Shown here one piece after another: positions 19,613-28,147 of a stretch of 64,000 nt of DNA (position 1 is the first letter of the stretch; each line of letters starts with the position of its first letter). This DNA is from Mycolicibacterium holsaticum DSM 44478 = JCM 12374 (GTDB lineage Bacteria; Actinomycetota; Actinomycetes; Mycobacteriales; Mycobacteriaceae). The translations under genes were made by a program, and so were the position numbers. The stretch is taken from the NCBI RefSeq assembly GCF_019645835.1, contig NZ_CP080998.1, forward strand, positions 5,559,715 to 5,623,714, given 5' to 3'. Below the pieces are notes generated by a model. That model had not been told where the DNA came from. It did no database searches and saw only the letters and a program-made list of their open reading frames with translations.

Positions 19613-20123
19613 GGAGTCCTCTTCCTGTTTGTCGTCCCGCGGTGACAACCCCGGTGGATGATGTCTCCGGTCAGACCCGACGACGCTTTGCCACCCGCAG
19701 CGGGCGCACCCCTCGACCCTGGTCTGCAAACTCTTCGACGAAAGACAGGGTACCAGCGCTTCAGGGGTGCTGATTCCACCAATTTCCGGCGGTGAGCGCC
19801 GAGGGGTTCCGACCACCGACAGTTGCCGATAGCAACCAGTAATTGGGGTGGCTAAGCATGTTGTGCTGCGGTGATCGGCACCGTAGCAACGGACGTGCGG
19901 CAGGGCCTTAGGCGTTTCGCTAAGTCTGGTGGCTTGGCGGCGGTCCTCGTCGGCAGCGACGGAAAATTCCCACCGCACGGGCGTCCGCCGCCGCACTGCA
20001 CCGTCGTCACATCAGCCTACTTATGTTTGCTGTGTGGCTGGGATCGCCGGGCAGGAAGCCGCAGGCGGGAGTAGTTGATACTTGAGAGGGGGCCGACACC
20101 CGAACTCGGTGAGGAGACAAGCA
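19613..20123 (+). promoter_or_regulatory. Divergent regulatory region between the ESX-1 operon and the MinD-like gene
   Basis: About 510 bp contains no convincing gene. The open frames on both strands are Arg/Pro-rich composition artefacts. It must carry promoters for the leftward ESX-1 operon and the rightward MinD-like gene. A good ribosome-binding site (gaggagac) lies at 20111-20117 before the rightward GTG start. I could not assign -35/-10 boxes or a WhiB6/EspM site with confidence. No remnant of espE or espF was recognised. Confidence 0.5.
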
Positions 20124-21434
20124 GTGACCGACCGCGATGACGCATTGCGGAGAGAACTCGGCTGGACGGCTTCCGAAGAGCCCGAATTCGAGCCACCCGC
20201 CGCCGACCCGGAGCCCGGCCCGCCGCCAAGTCCCCAGGGGCCGCCGGGGCCGCCGCCGCCGTCGCGCCCGCCGGCCGACTTTCCGCCGCCGCGCTACGGT
20301 CCGCCGCCCGGTTCACCGCGCGATACTGGACCGCTGCACGGTGGTGCCCGGCCGGATCCCGGACCGTGGCCGGGCCCGCACGGCAGAGCCCCGCGCCCGC
20401 CTCGGCCGTCGGCGCCGCCTCCGGCTCCGCACTGGCCGGGCGGTGGATATCCACCGGATGCGCCGCCCGCGCAGGGGCCGCCGAGTGGTTCCTACGCCGA
20501 TCGGATCCGCGCCGACGAGCTGGTGCCGGTGCGCAAGGTGCCGCCGGGCCGCGGCTGGCGGCTGGCCCTGTACAAGGCCAGCTTCGGGTTGGTCAACCTC
20601 GGCCAGGGGCCCGAAGAGATCCGGCAGGCCCAGCTGGAGGCCAAGATCAAATCCCCGCTGCGCGGTCACTTCAAGGTCGGTGTGATGGGCAAGGGCGGCG
20701 TCGGCAAGACGACGGTGTCGGCCAGCATCGGCTCGGTGCTTGCCGAGCTGCGGCAGGACGACCGCGTGGTCGCGATCGATGCCGACACCGCGTTCGGCAA
20801 GTTGGGCAGCCGCATCGACCCCCGCGCGCAGGGCTCGTACTGGGAGCTGGCCTCCGATCAGCACCTGGAGACTTTCGCTGATGTGCGCAGCCGGGTGGGC
20901 AACAACGCCGCCGGGTTGTTCGTGCTGGCCGGTGAGGCGACACCGGCGCGCCGCCGGGTGCTCGATCCGGCGATCTACCGCGAAGCGACGTCACGGCTGG
21001 ACCGGCATTTCACGATCTCGATCATCGACTGCAGCTCGACCATGGACTCCCCCGTCACCCAGGAGGTGCTGCGGGATCTGGACGCGCTGATCGTGGTGTC
21101 GTCTCCGTGGGTGGATGGCGCCGCCGCCGCAGGCCAGACGCTGGACTGGTTGGCCGCCCGCGGGCTGACTGCGCTGTTGCAGCGCACCATCATCGTCCTC
21201 AACGATTCCGACGGCCACGCCGACAAACGGACGCGTTCCATTCTGGTGCAACAGTTTTCCAGCCAGGGGCAGGCCGTCATCGAGGTGCCGTTCGACGGGC
21301 ACCTGCGGCCAGGTGGTGTCATCGATCGCACCGCCGAGATGTCGGCGCCGACCCGGCGGCGGTTCCTGGAGATCGCCGCCGCGCTCGCCGAGTACTTCCC
21401 CACCCACGACGACCGTGGCCGCGAACGCCCCTGA
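20124..21434 (+). CDS. MinD/ParA-like ATPase with proline-rich N-terminus (EspI-like)
   Basis: This 436-residue protein starts at GTG 20124 with MTDRDDALRRELGW. Residues about 20-125 are Pro/Gly-rich. The C-terminal ~260 residues are a deviant Walker P-loop ATPase with KGGVGKTT (about residues 190-197), AIDADTAFGKLGSRID and IIDCSSTMDSPV. Before the domain lies GRGWRLALYKASFGLVNLGQGPEE, the same kind of segment found before the ATPase domain of EspI, so the two are related. The arrangement near whiB6 and ESX-1 fits the Rv3860-type protein of M. tuberculosis. A regulatory or spatial role in type VII secretion is an inference. Confidence 0.8.
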   Translation: MTDRDDALRRELGWTASEEPEFEPPAADPEPGPPPSPQGPPGPPPPSRPPADFPPPRYGPPPGSPRDTGPLHGGARPDPGPWPGPHGRAPRPPRPSAPPPAPHWPGGGYPPDAPPAQGPPSGSYADRIRADELVPVRKVPPGRGWRLALYKASFGLVNLGQGPEEIRQAQLEAKIKSPLRGHFKVGVMGKGGVGKTTVSASIGSVLAELRQDDRVVAIDADTAFGKLGSRIDPRAQGSYWELASDQHLETFADVRSRVGNNAAGLFVLAGEATPARRRVLDPAIYREATSRLDRHFTISIIDCSSTMDSPVTQEVLRDLDALIVVSSPWVDGAAAAGQTLDWLAARGLTALLQRTIIVLNDSDGHADKRTRSILVQQFSSQGQAVIEVPFDGHLRPGGVIDRTAEMSAPTRRRFLEIAAALAEYFPTHDDRGRERP

Positions 21435-21435
21435 T

Positions 21436-22173
21436 TCACCCCACGTCGAGTTGCTCGACGAGCTCCTCGATTGCGCGCGCCGCGGCCGCCGGTACCGGCT
21501 CTTCAGCTTCGGCATGCACGACGTCGTCTTCGGAAACCCCTGCGGCTTGGGCGGTTTCGGCGATGGTCAGGTTAGCGCCGCGGCGCGCGGCGTACAGCCG
21601 CTGGCCAAGGGTGGCGTGCGGTGAGCGTGCGGCGCGCAGCATGAGCTCGTCGTAGCGGCCACGCACGGCGCTCAACGCCTTGATCAGCGCCGGGGTGACC
21701 CGGCTGATCCGGGCGGCTCGCGCGGCGACGGACTCGAGCTGGCGCAGGTCCGCCAGGATCTGGGTCACCCGCGGCGTGAACTCGGGCGTGTCCGGCGACG
21801 GCAGCGCGTCGATCGCCGAGCGGAATGTGCCCACCGCGGTGACGACGGCCTGGGCGATCAGCGGTATCTCGTCGCCGCCGGTGACCGCGGGCGGCTCCGC
21901 GCGGGTCTGGGCGGGTTCGCCCTTGCGGAGCCGCGCGATCGTGCCGGGTGGCCACCGCAGCACCTCTTCGAGCTTTGCTCGGGTGCGTTCGCGTGGCCAG
22001 CTGCGACCCTTTTCGAAGGCGATCAGCGCGCCGGCGTTGATGATGCCGTCGGCGGCTAGGCTGCGCTGGCTGATGTTGAGCTCGCGGCGTCGGGCTGCGG
22101 CGGCCGCCCCTGCACGCACCATGCCGGGGTCCAGCGTCTCGGCCGACCCTGCGGTCGAATCGGGCTGGATCAT
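21436..22173 (-). CDS. EspM-like transcriptional regulator with two HTH regions
   Basis: The product is 245 residues from ATG 22173, preceded by a gaggaa site. It contains an N-terminal XRE-like HTH region (AGAAAAARRRELNISQRSLA through FEKGRSWPRERTRAKLEEVL) and a second HTH-like region at the C-terminus (TLGQRLYAARRGANLTIAETA). Its divergent position beside whiB6 and its HTH sequence agree with the C-terminal half of EspM (Rv3863), reported as a regulator of whiB6 and ESX-1 genes. From memory, EspM has an extra N-terminal FHA-like domain, which is absent here. It is convergent with the MinD-like gene, the two stops being 1 bp apart. Confidence 0.68.
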   Translation of the reverse strand: MIQPDSTAGSAETLDPGMVRAGAAAAARRRELNISQRSLAADGIINAGALIAFEKGRSWPRERTRAKLEEVLRWPPGTIARLRKGEPAQTRAEPPAVTGGDEIPLIAQAVVTAVGTFRSAIDALPSPDTPEFTPRVTQILADLRQLESVAARAARISRVTPALIKALSAVRGRYDELMLRAARSPHATLGQRLYAARRGANLTIAETAQAAGVSEDDVVHAEAEEPVPAAAARAIEELVEQLDVG

Positions 22174-22499
22174 GCGCGGCGGTTCCTCGGATGAGCAGGG
22201 CATTCGGCCACGCCATCCTAACCGTGGCAGATGCGACCGCTACACCTTGGCCCCGTGTCGGTGCCGAATTTCTGTCGCGAAGCTACATCTGACGACGGCA
22301 TCGAACCGCAGCACCGCTACAGCTTCTGGAGGACCCGAATTCTCCCAGGTGATGTCACCTTTTCGGTCGGCGGTCGCGCGGCCTGCAGCGGGCGCCCGCG
22401 CAAATCCCATAGCTGTAACTGTTGCATCGCTACGGTTTGATTCGTTACGTTGGCGTCATTGCGGCGCACCGGCCGCAGATCGGCAAAGGAGCGATAGCG
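22174..22499 (+). promoter_or_regulatory. Divergent whiB6 / espM-like promoter region
   Basis: This 326-bp gap between the divergent regulators contains no plausible gene. A possible rightward promoter is TTGCAT at 22422-22427 and TTACGT at 22445-22450 with a 17-bp spacer, about 50 bp before the whiB6 ATG; the -10 match is weak. A strong aaaggag ribosome-binding site precedes whiB6. In pathogenic mycobacteria this interval is where EspM acts on whiB6. Confidence 0.45.
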
Positions 22500-22790
22500 A
22501 TGAACGCAACAGACTGGGACGAGCTGCCCGTCGGTGCCTGCACCCGCGACCCCGAGCGGTGGACGACATCGGCCGACGAAGCCGCCAAGGCGATCTGCCG
22601 GGCATGCCCGCGCAGGTGGTTGTGCGCCCGTGAAGCATGCGAGTTGCCCCGCGCGGAAGGGCTGTGGGCCGGCATCGTCGTCCCGGAGGGCGGGCGCGGG
22701 CGCACGTTTGCCCTGAGGCAGCTGCGCTCGCTGGCAGAACGCAACGGCTATCCGGTCCGGCACCGCCGCCTGTACGCCGAATCCGCCTGA
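22500..22790 (+). CDS. whiB6: WhiB6 iron-sulfur transcription factor
   Basis: This 96-residue WhiB protein has the four cluster-ligating cysteines C14, C33, C36 and C42 (C-x18-C-x2-C-x5-C), the G-L-W-A-G turn and a basic C-terminal tail. The extended matches DPERWTTSADEAAK, CRACPRRWLCARE and LRSLAERNGYPVR identify the WhiB6 subfamily rather than WhiB1-5 or 7. WhiB6 senses redox or NO state through a 4Fe-4S cluster and controls ESX-1 genes. ATG 22500 after aaaggag is chosen over longer in-frame starts. The adjacent ESX-1 and EspM-like genes support a local regulon. Confidence 0.93.
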   Translation: MNATDWDELPVGACTRDPERWTTSADEAAKAICRACPRRWLCAREACELPRAEGLWAGIVVPEGGRGRTFALRQLRSLAERNGYPVRHRRLYAESA

Positions 22791-22802
22791 CCGGGGCGCC
22801 GC

Positions 22803-24356
22803 TCACCAGGTGTCGACGAAGCGTCGGCGTACCGCCCGCTCGTCCGCGCCGGCCGCCGCGGTCAGCGTGTCGACAATGAGCTTGCGAGTGTCGGCCGGGT
22901 CGATGACATCGTCGATCTCGAAGAGCTGGGCGGCGTTGAGCGCCTTGGCATTGTCCTGCGCGGCCGCGGTGGCCTGACGGACCCGTTCTTCGCGCTCGTC
23001 GTCGTCGGCGATGGCCTCGAGTTCCTTGCGCATCCCCAGCCGCACCGCGCCTTCCAACCCCATCGGGCCCAGGTGCGCGCCCGGCCACGCCACGGTGAGC
23101 AGCGGCTCGTGCAGGCTGCCGCCGGTCATCGCCTGCGCACCAAGGCCGTATCCGCGGCGCAGCACGACCGCGATCAGCGGCACGCTCAGCGCGGCGCCGG
23201 CAACCAGCATCCGTGATCCGCGGCGCACCAGCGCCTCGGCCTCGGCCGCCGGGCCCACCATGTAGCCCGGACAGTCGACCAGCGACACCACCGGCAGCCC
23301 GAACGCGTCGCACAGTTGCAGGAACCTGGCGGCCTTGTCGGCGGCGGCCGCGGTGATCGCCCCGGCCATCACCATCGTGTTGTTGGCGAGCACACCGACC
23401 GGGCGGCCGCCGATGCGCGCCAACGCGGTCACCATCTCCTTGGCGAAGCCGGGACGCAGAAACGTCACCGACCCTTCGTCGGCGAGCGTCTCGATGATCG
23501 GGGCCACCTGGTATGCCCGCCGTGCGCGTTCGGGAACCATTGTGCGCAACCGGGTTTGGTCGCCGGCCGGGCCCGGTGGCGTGGTGCCCTGGAAGTAGCC
23601 GAGCAGGCGCTTGGTCACCGCGACGGCCTCGGCCTCGTCGGCCACCACGACGTCGACCACACCGTTGGGCGCCTGCACCGCGATCGGGCCCACGTCGTCA
23701 GGCGCCACTTCACCGAGGCCGCCGCCTGCGATCATCGCCGGCCCGCCCATCCCGATCGAGGCGTCCTCGGTCGCCACGATCAGATCCGCGCACCCGGCGA
23801 TGACGGCATTGCCCGCAAAGCAGCGGCCCTTGACGATCGCGATGCGCGGCACCACGCCCGACAGCGCTGCCCACAGCTTGAACGCGCGCACCTCAAGCGA
23901 AGACACGGTGGGATAGTCGGTGTCCCCGGGCCGGCCGCCGCCGCCCTCGGCGAAAAACACCGTGGGCAACCGCATCCGGTCGATCAGCTCGAACAGCCGG
24001 TCCTTCTTGCGGTGCCCCAATGCGCCCTGGGTTCCGGCGAGCACGGTGTAGTCGTAGGACAGCACCGCGCACGCGCTGCGGTCCTCGCCGAACAGGTCGC
24101 CGTTGATGCGCGCCGTGCCCGCGATCAACCCGTCGGCGGGAGTGCGCGCGATGAGATCGGCGAGGTCGCGGCGATGCCGTTGCGCGGCGATCGCGAACCG
24201 GCCGTATTCGACGAACGAACCCTTGTCGACGAGGTCCTCGACGTTCTCGCGCGCGGTGCGGCCATTCGCGGCATGTCTGCGCTCGACGGCCTCGGGGCGC
24301 GCGGCGTCCTCGGTGAGCGCGCGGCGCCGCTCCAGTTCGGCGTGATCGTCGCTCAT
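22803..24356 (-). CDS. Acyl-CoA carboxylase carboxyltransferase (AccD-type) subunit
   Basis: This 517-residue protein has the tandem crotonase-like carboxyltransferase layout. The N-terminal half contains VEYGRFAIAAQRHRR and VLSYDYTVLAGTQGALGHRKKDR divided across the biotin/acyl-CoA site. The C-terminal half contains RIGGRPVGVLANNTMVMAGAITAAAADKAARF, SLVDCPGYMVG and YGLGAQAMTGGS. It would transfer CO2 from biotinylated AccA to acyl-CoA, but no biotin-carrier/carboxylase partner is in the window. ATG 24356 (MSDDHAELERRRAL) is preferred over a longer frame reaching 24503. Substrate is unknown. Confidence 0.85.
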   Translation of the reverse strand: MSDDHAELERRRALTEDAARPEAVERRHAANGRTARENVEDLVDKGSFVEYGRFAIAAQRHRRDLADLIARTPADGLIAGTARINGDLFGEDRSACAVLSYDYTVLAGTQGALGHRKKDRLFELIDRMRLPTVFFAEGGGGRPGDTDYPTVSSLEVRAFKLWAALSGVVPRIAIVKGRCFAGNAVIAGCADLIVATEDASIGMGGPAMIAGGGLGEVAPDDVGPIAVQAPNGVVDVVVADEAEAVAVTKRLLGYFQGTTPPGPAGDQTRLRTMVPERARRAYQVAPIIETLADEGSVTFLRPGFAKEMVTALARIGGRPVGVLANNTMVMAGAITAAAADKAARFLQLCDAFGLPVVSLVDCPGYMVGPAAEAEALVRRGSRMLVAGAALSVPLIAVVLRRGYGLGAQAMTGGSLHEPLLTVAWPGAHLGPMGLEGAVRLGMRKELEAIADDDEREERVRQATAAAQDNAKALNAAQLFEIDDVIDPADTRKLIVDTLTAAAGADERAVRRRFVDTW

Positions 24357-24429
24357 GGCGTTCGATGTTATCCACAGGCCGTCCGCGGGCGGGGCTTTCC
24401 TGTCGGGACCGCGCCCTAGCGTGCAAAAC

Positions 24430-24846
24430 ATGACGAACTGGATCAACACCGTCAGCCGCGACCACGTCGAACGTGCGGTGCGTGGCCGCTTCACCCAGGC
24501 CAATCACGGCAAGCCGCACATGTTGCGCAAGATGGCCCGTGGCGACTGGATCGTGTTCTATTCGCCCAAGACCGGCTATCCCGAGGGCGACCCGCTGCAG
24601 GCGTTCACCGCCATCGGGCAGGTCGCCGACGACGCGCCGTATCAGGACGAGGCCTCGCCGGAGGGCCCGTGGCGGCGCAACGTCGATTTTCTGGAGTGCG
24701 CGGAGACGCCGATCCGCCCGCTGCTCGAGGACCTCGGCTTCATCGAGAACAAGAGCCGGTGGGGCTACAAGTTCCGCTTCGGGGTGTTCAAGATCGACGA
24801 TGACGATCTGGAGATGATTCGTTCGGCGATGACGGGCGGCGGGTGA
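24430..24846 (+). CDS. EVE-domain protein (UPF0310 type)
   Basis: This 138-residue protein has the EVE/PUA-like pattern: MTNWINTVSRDHVERAVRGRF at the start, then HMLRKMARGDWIVFYSPK, FTAIGQVADD and a C-terminal GYKFRFGVFKI. Related EVE proteins bind modified bases in nucleic acids, and some serve in modification-dependent defence, but stand-alone UPF0310 proteins have no settled role. ATG 24430 fits the family start. It is divergent from the carboxylase gene and 16 bp before the pirin gene, so the two may be cotranscribed. Confidence 0.85.
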   Translation: MTNWINTVSRDHVERAVRGRFTQANHGKPHMLRKMARGDWIVFYSPKTGYPEGDPLQAFTAIGQVADDAPYQDEASPEGPWRRNVDFLECAETPIRPLLEDLGFIENKSRWGYKFRFGVFKIDDDDLEMIRSAMTGGG

Positions 24847-24862
24847 CGCTACTGTTGGGCCG

Positions 24863-25828
24863 GTGAGCAACACCGACCCGGCGCCTGCCGAAGTCGCCTG
24901 TGTCGCATCGCCGTTCGCCGGTGTGCTCCATCCGCGTGAGGTACCGCTCGGCGGGCCGCGCGCGATCCGGGTGCGACGCACGCTGCCGCAGCGGGAACGC
25001 TCGCTGATCGGGGCGTGGTGCTTCGCCGACCACTACGGCCCGCAGGATGTGCGCGACGGACCGGGGATGGACGTACCGCCGCACCCGCACACCGGGTTGC
25101 AGACCGTCAGCTGGCTGTTCAGCGGTGAGGTCGAACATCGCGACAGCGCCGGGGTGCACGCGATGGTGCGTCCCGGTGAACTGAACCTGATGACTGCCGG
25201 CGCGGGCATCTGCCACTCCGAGGTGTCGACGTCGGCCACCACGGTGTTGCACGGTGTCCAGCTGTGGGTGGCGCTGCCGGACTCCGACCGAGACACCGGC
25301 CGCGACTTCGCGCATTTCGTGCCGACGCCGCGGGCCGTCGGCGGCGCGACGCTGCGGGTCTTTCTCGGTGAGCTCGGCAGTGCGCGCTCACCGGTGCACA
25401 CCTTCACTCCGCTGCTCGGCGCGCAGGTCGACCTCGAACCGCGCTGCGCTGTGACGCTCGACGTCGACCCCGCCTTCGAACACGGGGTGCTGCTGGACCA
25501 GGGCGACGTGACGGTCAGCGACGCCGCGCTCGACGTGGCGGACCTGGCGTTTGCGGCCGTCGGCAGCACCGAGCTGACGCTGACGAACCGCGGGGATCAC
25601 CCCGCCCGCGTGGTCGTCCTCGGCGGGCCGCCGTTTCCCGAAGAGCTGGTGATGTGGTGGAACTTCGTCGGCCGCAGCCACGACGAGATCGCGACCTACC
25701 GCGCGCAGTGGCAAGACCACGACGACCGGTTCGGCGCGGTGCACGGCTACCAAGGCAGGGTCTCGCGGCTGCCCGCTCCCGCGCTGCCGAACGCCACCTT
25801 GCGTCCGCGACGCAATCCGGGGGTATAG
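24863..25828 (+). CDS. Pirin family protein
   Basis: A bicupin of 321 residues. The N-terminal cupin has the pirin metal-site signature PPHPHTGLQTVSWLFSGEV with EHRDS, followed by GELNLMTAGAGICHSE and LWVALP. The C-terminal cupin ends with LGGPPFPEELVMWWNFVGRSHDEI, also diagnostic. Bacterial pirins bind a metal and some have quercetinase activity or regulate central metabolic enzymes; the substrate here is unknown. It starts at GTG 24863. Short gaps link it to the EVE gene upstream and the GNAT gene downstream. Confidence 0.9.
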   Translation: MSNTDPAPAEVACVASPFAGVLHPREVPLGGPRAIRVRRTLPQRERSLIGAWCFADHYGPQDVRDGPGMDVPPHPHTGLQTVSWLFSGEVEHRDSAGVHAMVRPGELNLMTAGAGICHSEVSTSATTVLHGVQLWVALPDSDRDTGRDFAHFVPTPRAVGGATLRVFLGELGSARSPVHTFTPLLGAQVDLEPRCAVTLDVDPAFEHGVLLDQGDVTVSDAALDVADLAFAAVGSTELTLTNRGDHPARVVVLGGPPFPEELVMWWNFVGRSHDEIATYRAQWQDHDDRFGAVHGYQGRVSRLPAPALPNATLRPRRNPGV

Positions 25829-25836
25829 ATAGCTCC

Positions 25837-26169
25837 ATGACCACCGACAAGACCGGCGCACCCACCGAGGTCGTCAAACAATCCGACCGCTTCGACATCC
25901 GGGTGGACGGACAAACCGCCGGCTTCACCGAGATCGCCGACCGCGACGGCCAGCGGGTCTTCCCGCACACCGAGGTCGACGACGCGTTCCAGGGCCGTGG
26001 CCTGGCCACGATCCTCATCGGCGAGGCGCTGCAGCAGACCCGCGACGCCGGGCTGCGGATCGTGCCGGTGTGCGAGATGGTGGCCGCCTACATCGACAAG
26101 CACCCGGAATACGCCGACGTCGCCGACCCGGTGTCCCCCGACATCGAACGCTGGCTGGCGGATCGGTAA
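25837..26169 (+). CDS. Small GNAT-like N-acetyltransferase (YjdJ type)
   Basis: This 110-residue protein has the minimal acetyl-CoA-binding fold of the YjdJ/COG2388 group: GQTAGFTEIADRDGQRVFPHTEV, then FQGRGLATILIGEALQ (the pyrophosphate-binding loop) and AGLRIVPVCEMVAAYIDKHPEY. Targets of this group are unclear. The frame is open upstream to 25654, inside pirin, but ATG 25837 lies 8 bp after the pirin stop and gives the normal family length. Confidence 0.85.
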   Translation: MTTDKTGAPTEVVKQSDRFDIRVDGQTAGFTEIADRDGQRVFPHTEVDDAFQGRGLATILIGEALQQTRDAGLRIVPVCEMVAAYIDKHPEYADVADPVSPDIERWLADR

Positions 26170-26196
26170 CCGCCCGGGCCCGCTATCGTCGTCGCG

Positions 26197-27000
26197 GTGA
26201 CGACCGCGTTTTTCACCCGCGACGGAAATGCGTTCGTACCCGGCCCACTCGCGCAGGGCCCCTGGGGACAGACGATCAGCGGGAACTACGTCGGCGGCCT
26301 GCTCGGCCATGTGCTCGAACGCGACGCGGGCGAACCCGACTTCCAGCCCACCCGGTTGACCGTCGACCTGTTCCGGCCCGCCGCGCTGGCGCCGGTGAGC
26401 GTCCGGACCACCGTGGTCCGTGCGGGCCGCCGGCTGAAGCTAGTCGACGCCTTGATGCAACAGGACGACAAGGTCGTCGCCCGGGGCACCGCACTGTTCC
26501 TTCGCCGCGGTGAACAACCCGCCGACGAGATCTGGACCTCCCCCGTCACGATGCCCGAGCCGCCGCCGACACCGGATCCCATCCCGCCCGGGTTGTCGAC
26601 CCTGGTGTGGACCTACGGCAGACACGAGCGCGAACCGGGTCCCGGCGAAGGCCTGTCGAACTGGCAGCACTCCGGGCCCAAGCACATCTGGGTGCGCGAT
26701 TTCCGTCCGCTGGTCACCGGCGAAGAGCTCACCCCGTTCACCCGCGCGGCGATGGCCGGGGACATGGTCAGCTCGTTGACGCACTTCGGGCCGAGCGGTC
26801 TGCAGTGGATCAACGCCGACTACACGCTGACGCTGGCCCGCCTGCCGAAGGGTCCGTACCTGGGGCTGGCGGCGCTGACGCACTACAGCGACGCGGGCGT
26901 GGCCACCGGCAGCGCAACGCTGGTCGACGAGCACGGCCCGATCGGCAGCGGCGTGGCCAACGCGCTGTCCAACCCCGGCTTCGCCCCGCCGCGGATGTGA
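26197..27000 (+). CDS. Acyl-CoA thioesterase-like double hotdog protein
   Basis: This 267-residue protein resembles the TesB-like acyl-CoA thioesterase superfamily. The N-terminal hotdog contains YVGGLLGHVLERDAGE, RLTVDLFRPAALAPV and VRAGRRLKLVDALMQQ; the C-terminal hotdog contains AMAGDMVSSLTHFGP and ALTHYSDAGVATGSATLVDEHG divided over the last strands. It may hydrolyse an acyl-CoA ester. It starts at GTG 26197 and is followed by a strong hairpin at 27020-27046. Confidence 0.78.
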   Translation: MTTAFFTRDGNAFVPGPLAQGPWGQTISGNYVGGLLGHVLERDAGEPDFQPTRLTVDLFRPAALAPVSVRTTVVRAGRRLKLVDALMQQDDKVVARGTALFLRRGEQPADEIWTSPVTMPEPPPTPDPIPPGLSTLVWTYGRHEREPGPGEGLSNWQHSGPKHIWVRDFRPLVTGEELTPFTRAAMAGDMVSSLTHFGPSGLQWINADYTLTLARLPKGPYLGLAALTHYSDAGVATGSATLVDEHGPIGSGVANALSNPGFAPPRM

Positions 27001-27019
27001 GCCGGTTTGCGCACAAGAA

Positions 27020-27046
27020 ACACCCCGCGGGATCTCCGCGGGGTGT
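27020..27046 (+). terminator. Hairpin terminator between convergent genes
   Basis: An 11-bp perfect stem (acaccccgcgg with ccgcggggtgt) closes a 5-nt loop between the convergent thioesterase and ferritin-like genes. It could end transcription from both sides. The T tract is short. Confidence 0.7.
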
Positions 27047-27060
27047 TCCGTTGAGGCGGG

Positions 27061-28023
27061 TCAGCTGAGGCCGACGACCTCCTGCGCGATGGCGGCCAGG
27101 CGCGTCTGCGCCGCCGACACCACCCGCTGACGGTTCTTGTGCATCTCCTCGTAGGCGATGATCGTGCGGATGTCGCTCGGATCGTCGAGTTCCTTGACCT
27201 CGGCCACCGCGTCGGTCTGGTTGAGCTCGTCGTAGCCCTCGATCGGCAGCTCGTCGGCGTCGACGACACCGCCCTCGGCGCGCGCCTTGTGCAGCCGGTC
27301 GGCCGCCTCGTCGGCGCCCTCGCGACGGACCACGTCCTCGGCCCGCTTCAGCGCGCCGTCACGCGAGGCGCCGAGCGCCTTCAGGGTGATCTCGCTGGCA
27401 CGCTGGGCGCGCTGGCGCAGATCCTCGACGGCCGGGCCGGCGGAGCGCACCAGCTCGGCGACCCGCTCGACCGACTGCGCCGACCACTGGCCGGGCAGGT
27501 TCACCAGCTTCACCGCGGTGCCCGCGGCGGCCTGCATCGGGGTGCGCTGCAGCGCGGCCGGTCCACCGAGCGCGTCTTCAGCCAACACCGTGGTCAACCA
27601 GTTCACCGTCGCCGAGTGCGCGGTGATCAGCCGGTCGGCCAACCCCTGGATGTCGGGATGCTTGGCCGAGACCGCCAGCGCCTTGATGTAGCGTGCGCGG
27701 TCCAGCAGCTGATCCTCCAGCGCCAGGTCGCCGAGCAGCGCCTCGTCGAACGGCTGCGCCTGCTCGGTCAGCGCCTTCACCGCCGCGGCGGCGCGGCCCA
27801 GAAACGGGCCGACGGTATCGGGGAAACCGCCCAGGTCGCGGATCGCCTTCTCGATCCCCTCGGCGCGGATGCGGCCGTTCTCGGCGTTCTCGGTGAGCTC
27901 ACGGCGCACGGCCTCGGTCCTGGCCTGCGCGACGCGGGTCTCGGCGACCTGGATCTCGGTGTGGGTCAGGTCCAGCATCGTGCGTAACTGCCGGAGCAAG
28001 GTGGTTTCAGTAGCGGTAGTCAT
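27061..28023 (-). CDS. Helical, possibly ferritin-like domain protein
   Basis: This 320-residue protein is predicted to be almost fully helical and soluble. The N-terminal ~170 residues (LRQLRTMLDLTHTEIQVAE, DEALLGDLALEDQLLDRARY, ADRLITAHSATVNWLTTVL) look like a ferritin-like four-helix unit, though with few obvious E-x2-H metal motifs. The C-terminal half is Ala/Arg/Glu-rich and may be coiled coil. ATG 28023 after aagggg is chosen; the frame is open to 28074. No encapsulin gene is near. Function is unknown. Confidence 0.7.
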   Translation of the reverse strand: MTTATETTLLRQLRTMLDLTHTEIQVAETRVAQARTEAVRRELTENAENGRIRAEGIEKAIRDLGGFPDTVGPFLGRAAAAVKALTEQAQPFDEALLGDLALEDQLLDRARYIKALAVSAKHPDIQGLADRLITAHSATVNWLTTVLAEDALGGPAALQRTPMQAAAGTAVKLVNLPGQWSAQSVERVAELVRSAGPAVEDLRQRAQRASEITLKALGASRDGALKRAEDVVRREGADEAADRLHKARAEGGVVDADELPIEGYDELNQTDAVAEVKELDDPSDIRTIIAYEEMHKNRQRVVSAAQTRLAAIAQEVVGLS

Positions 28024-28147
28024 TGATTTCGGCCCCTTATGCGTTGACGAAAATTGGTCGGCGCTGGGGTGCACCTGACTGTTGGCTACCCGGTGGTGTG
28101 GGGCAGCCGAACGCGGGGCGGGTGTGAGATGGGTCGCAATACCGCGA

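Noticed and set aside
19574..19996. 140-residue frame upstream of espG1 as a shortened EspF or EspE
   Set aside because: Its composition (Arg, Pro, Cys scattered) and lack of EspE/F-like helices do not support it; only the last 12 codons have a plausible start.
24430..24846. EVE-domain gene as part of a restriction or modification-dependent defence system
   Set aside because: It is a stand-alone UPF0310-type gene next to pirin and metabolic genes; no nuclease or methylase gene is present.
27061..28023. Encapsulin cargo system around the ferritin-like gene
   Set aside because: No encapsulin shell gene is nearby, and no cargo-loading tail is recognisable at the C-terminus.
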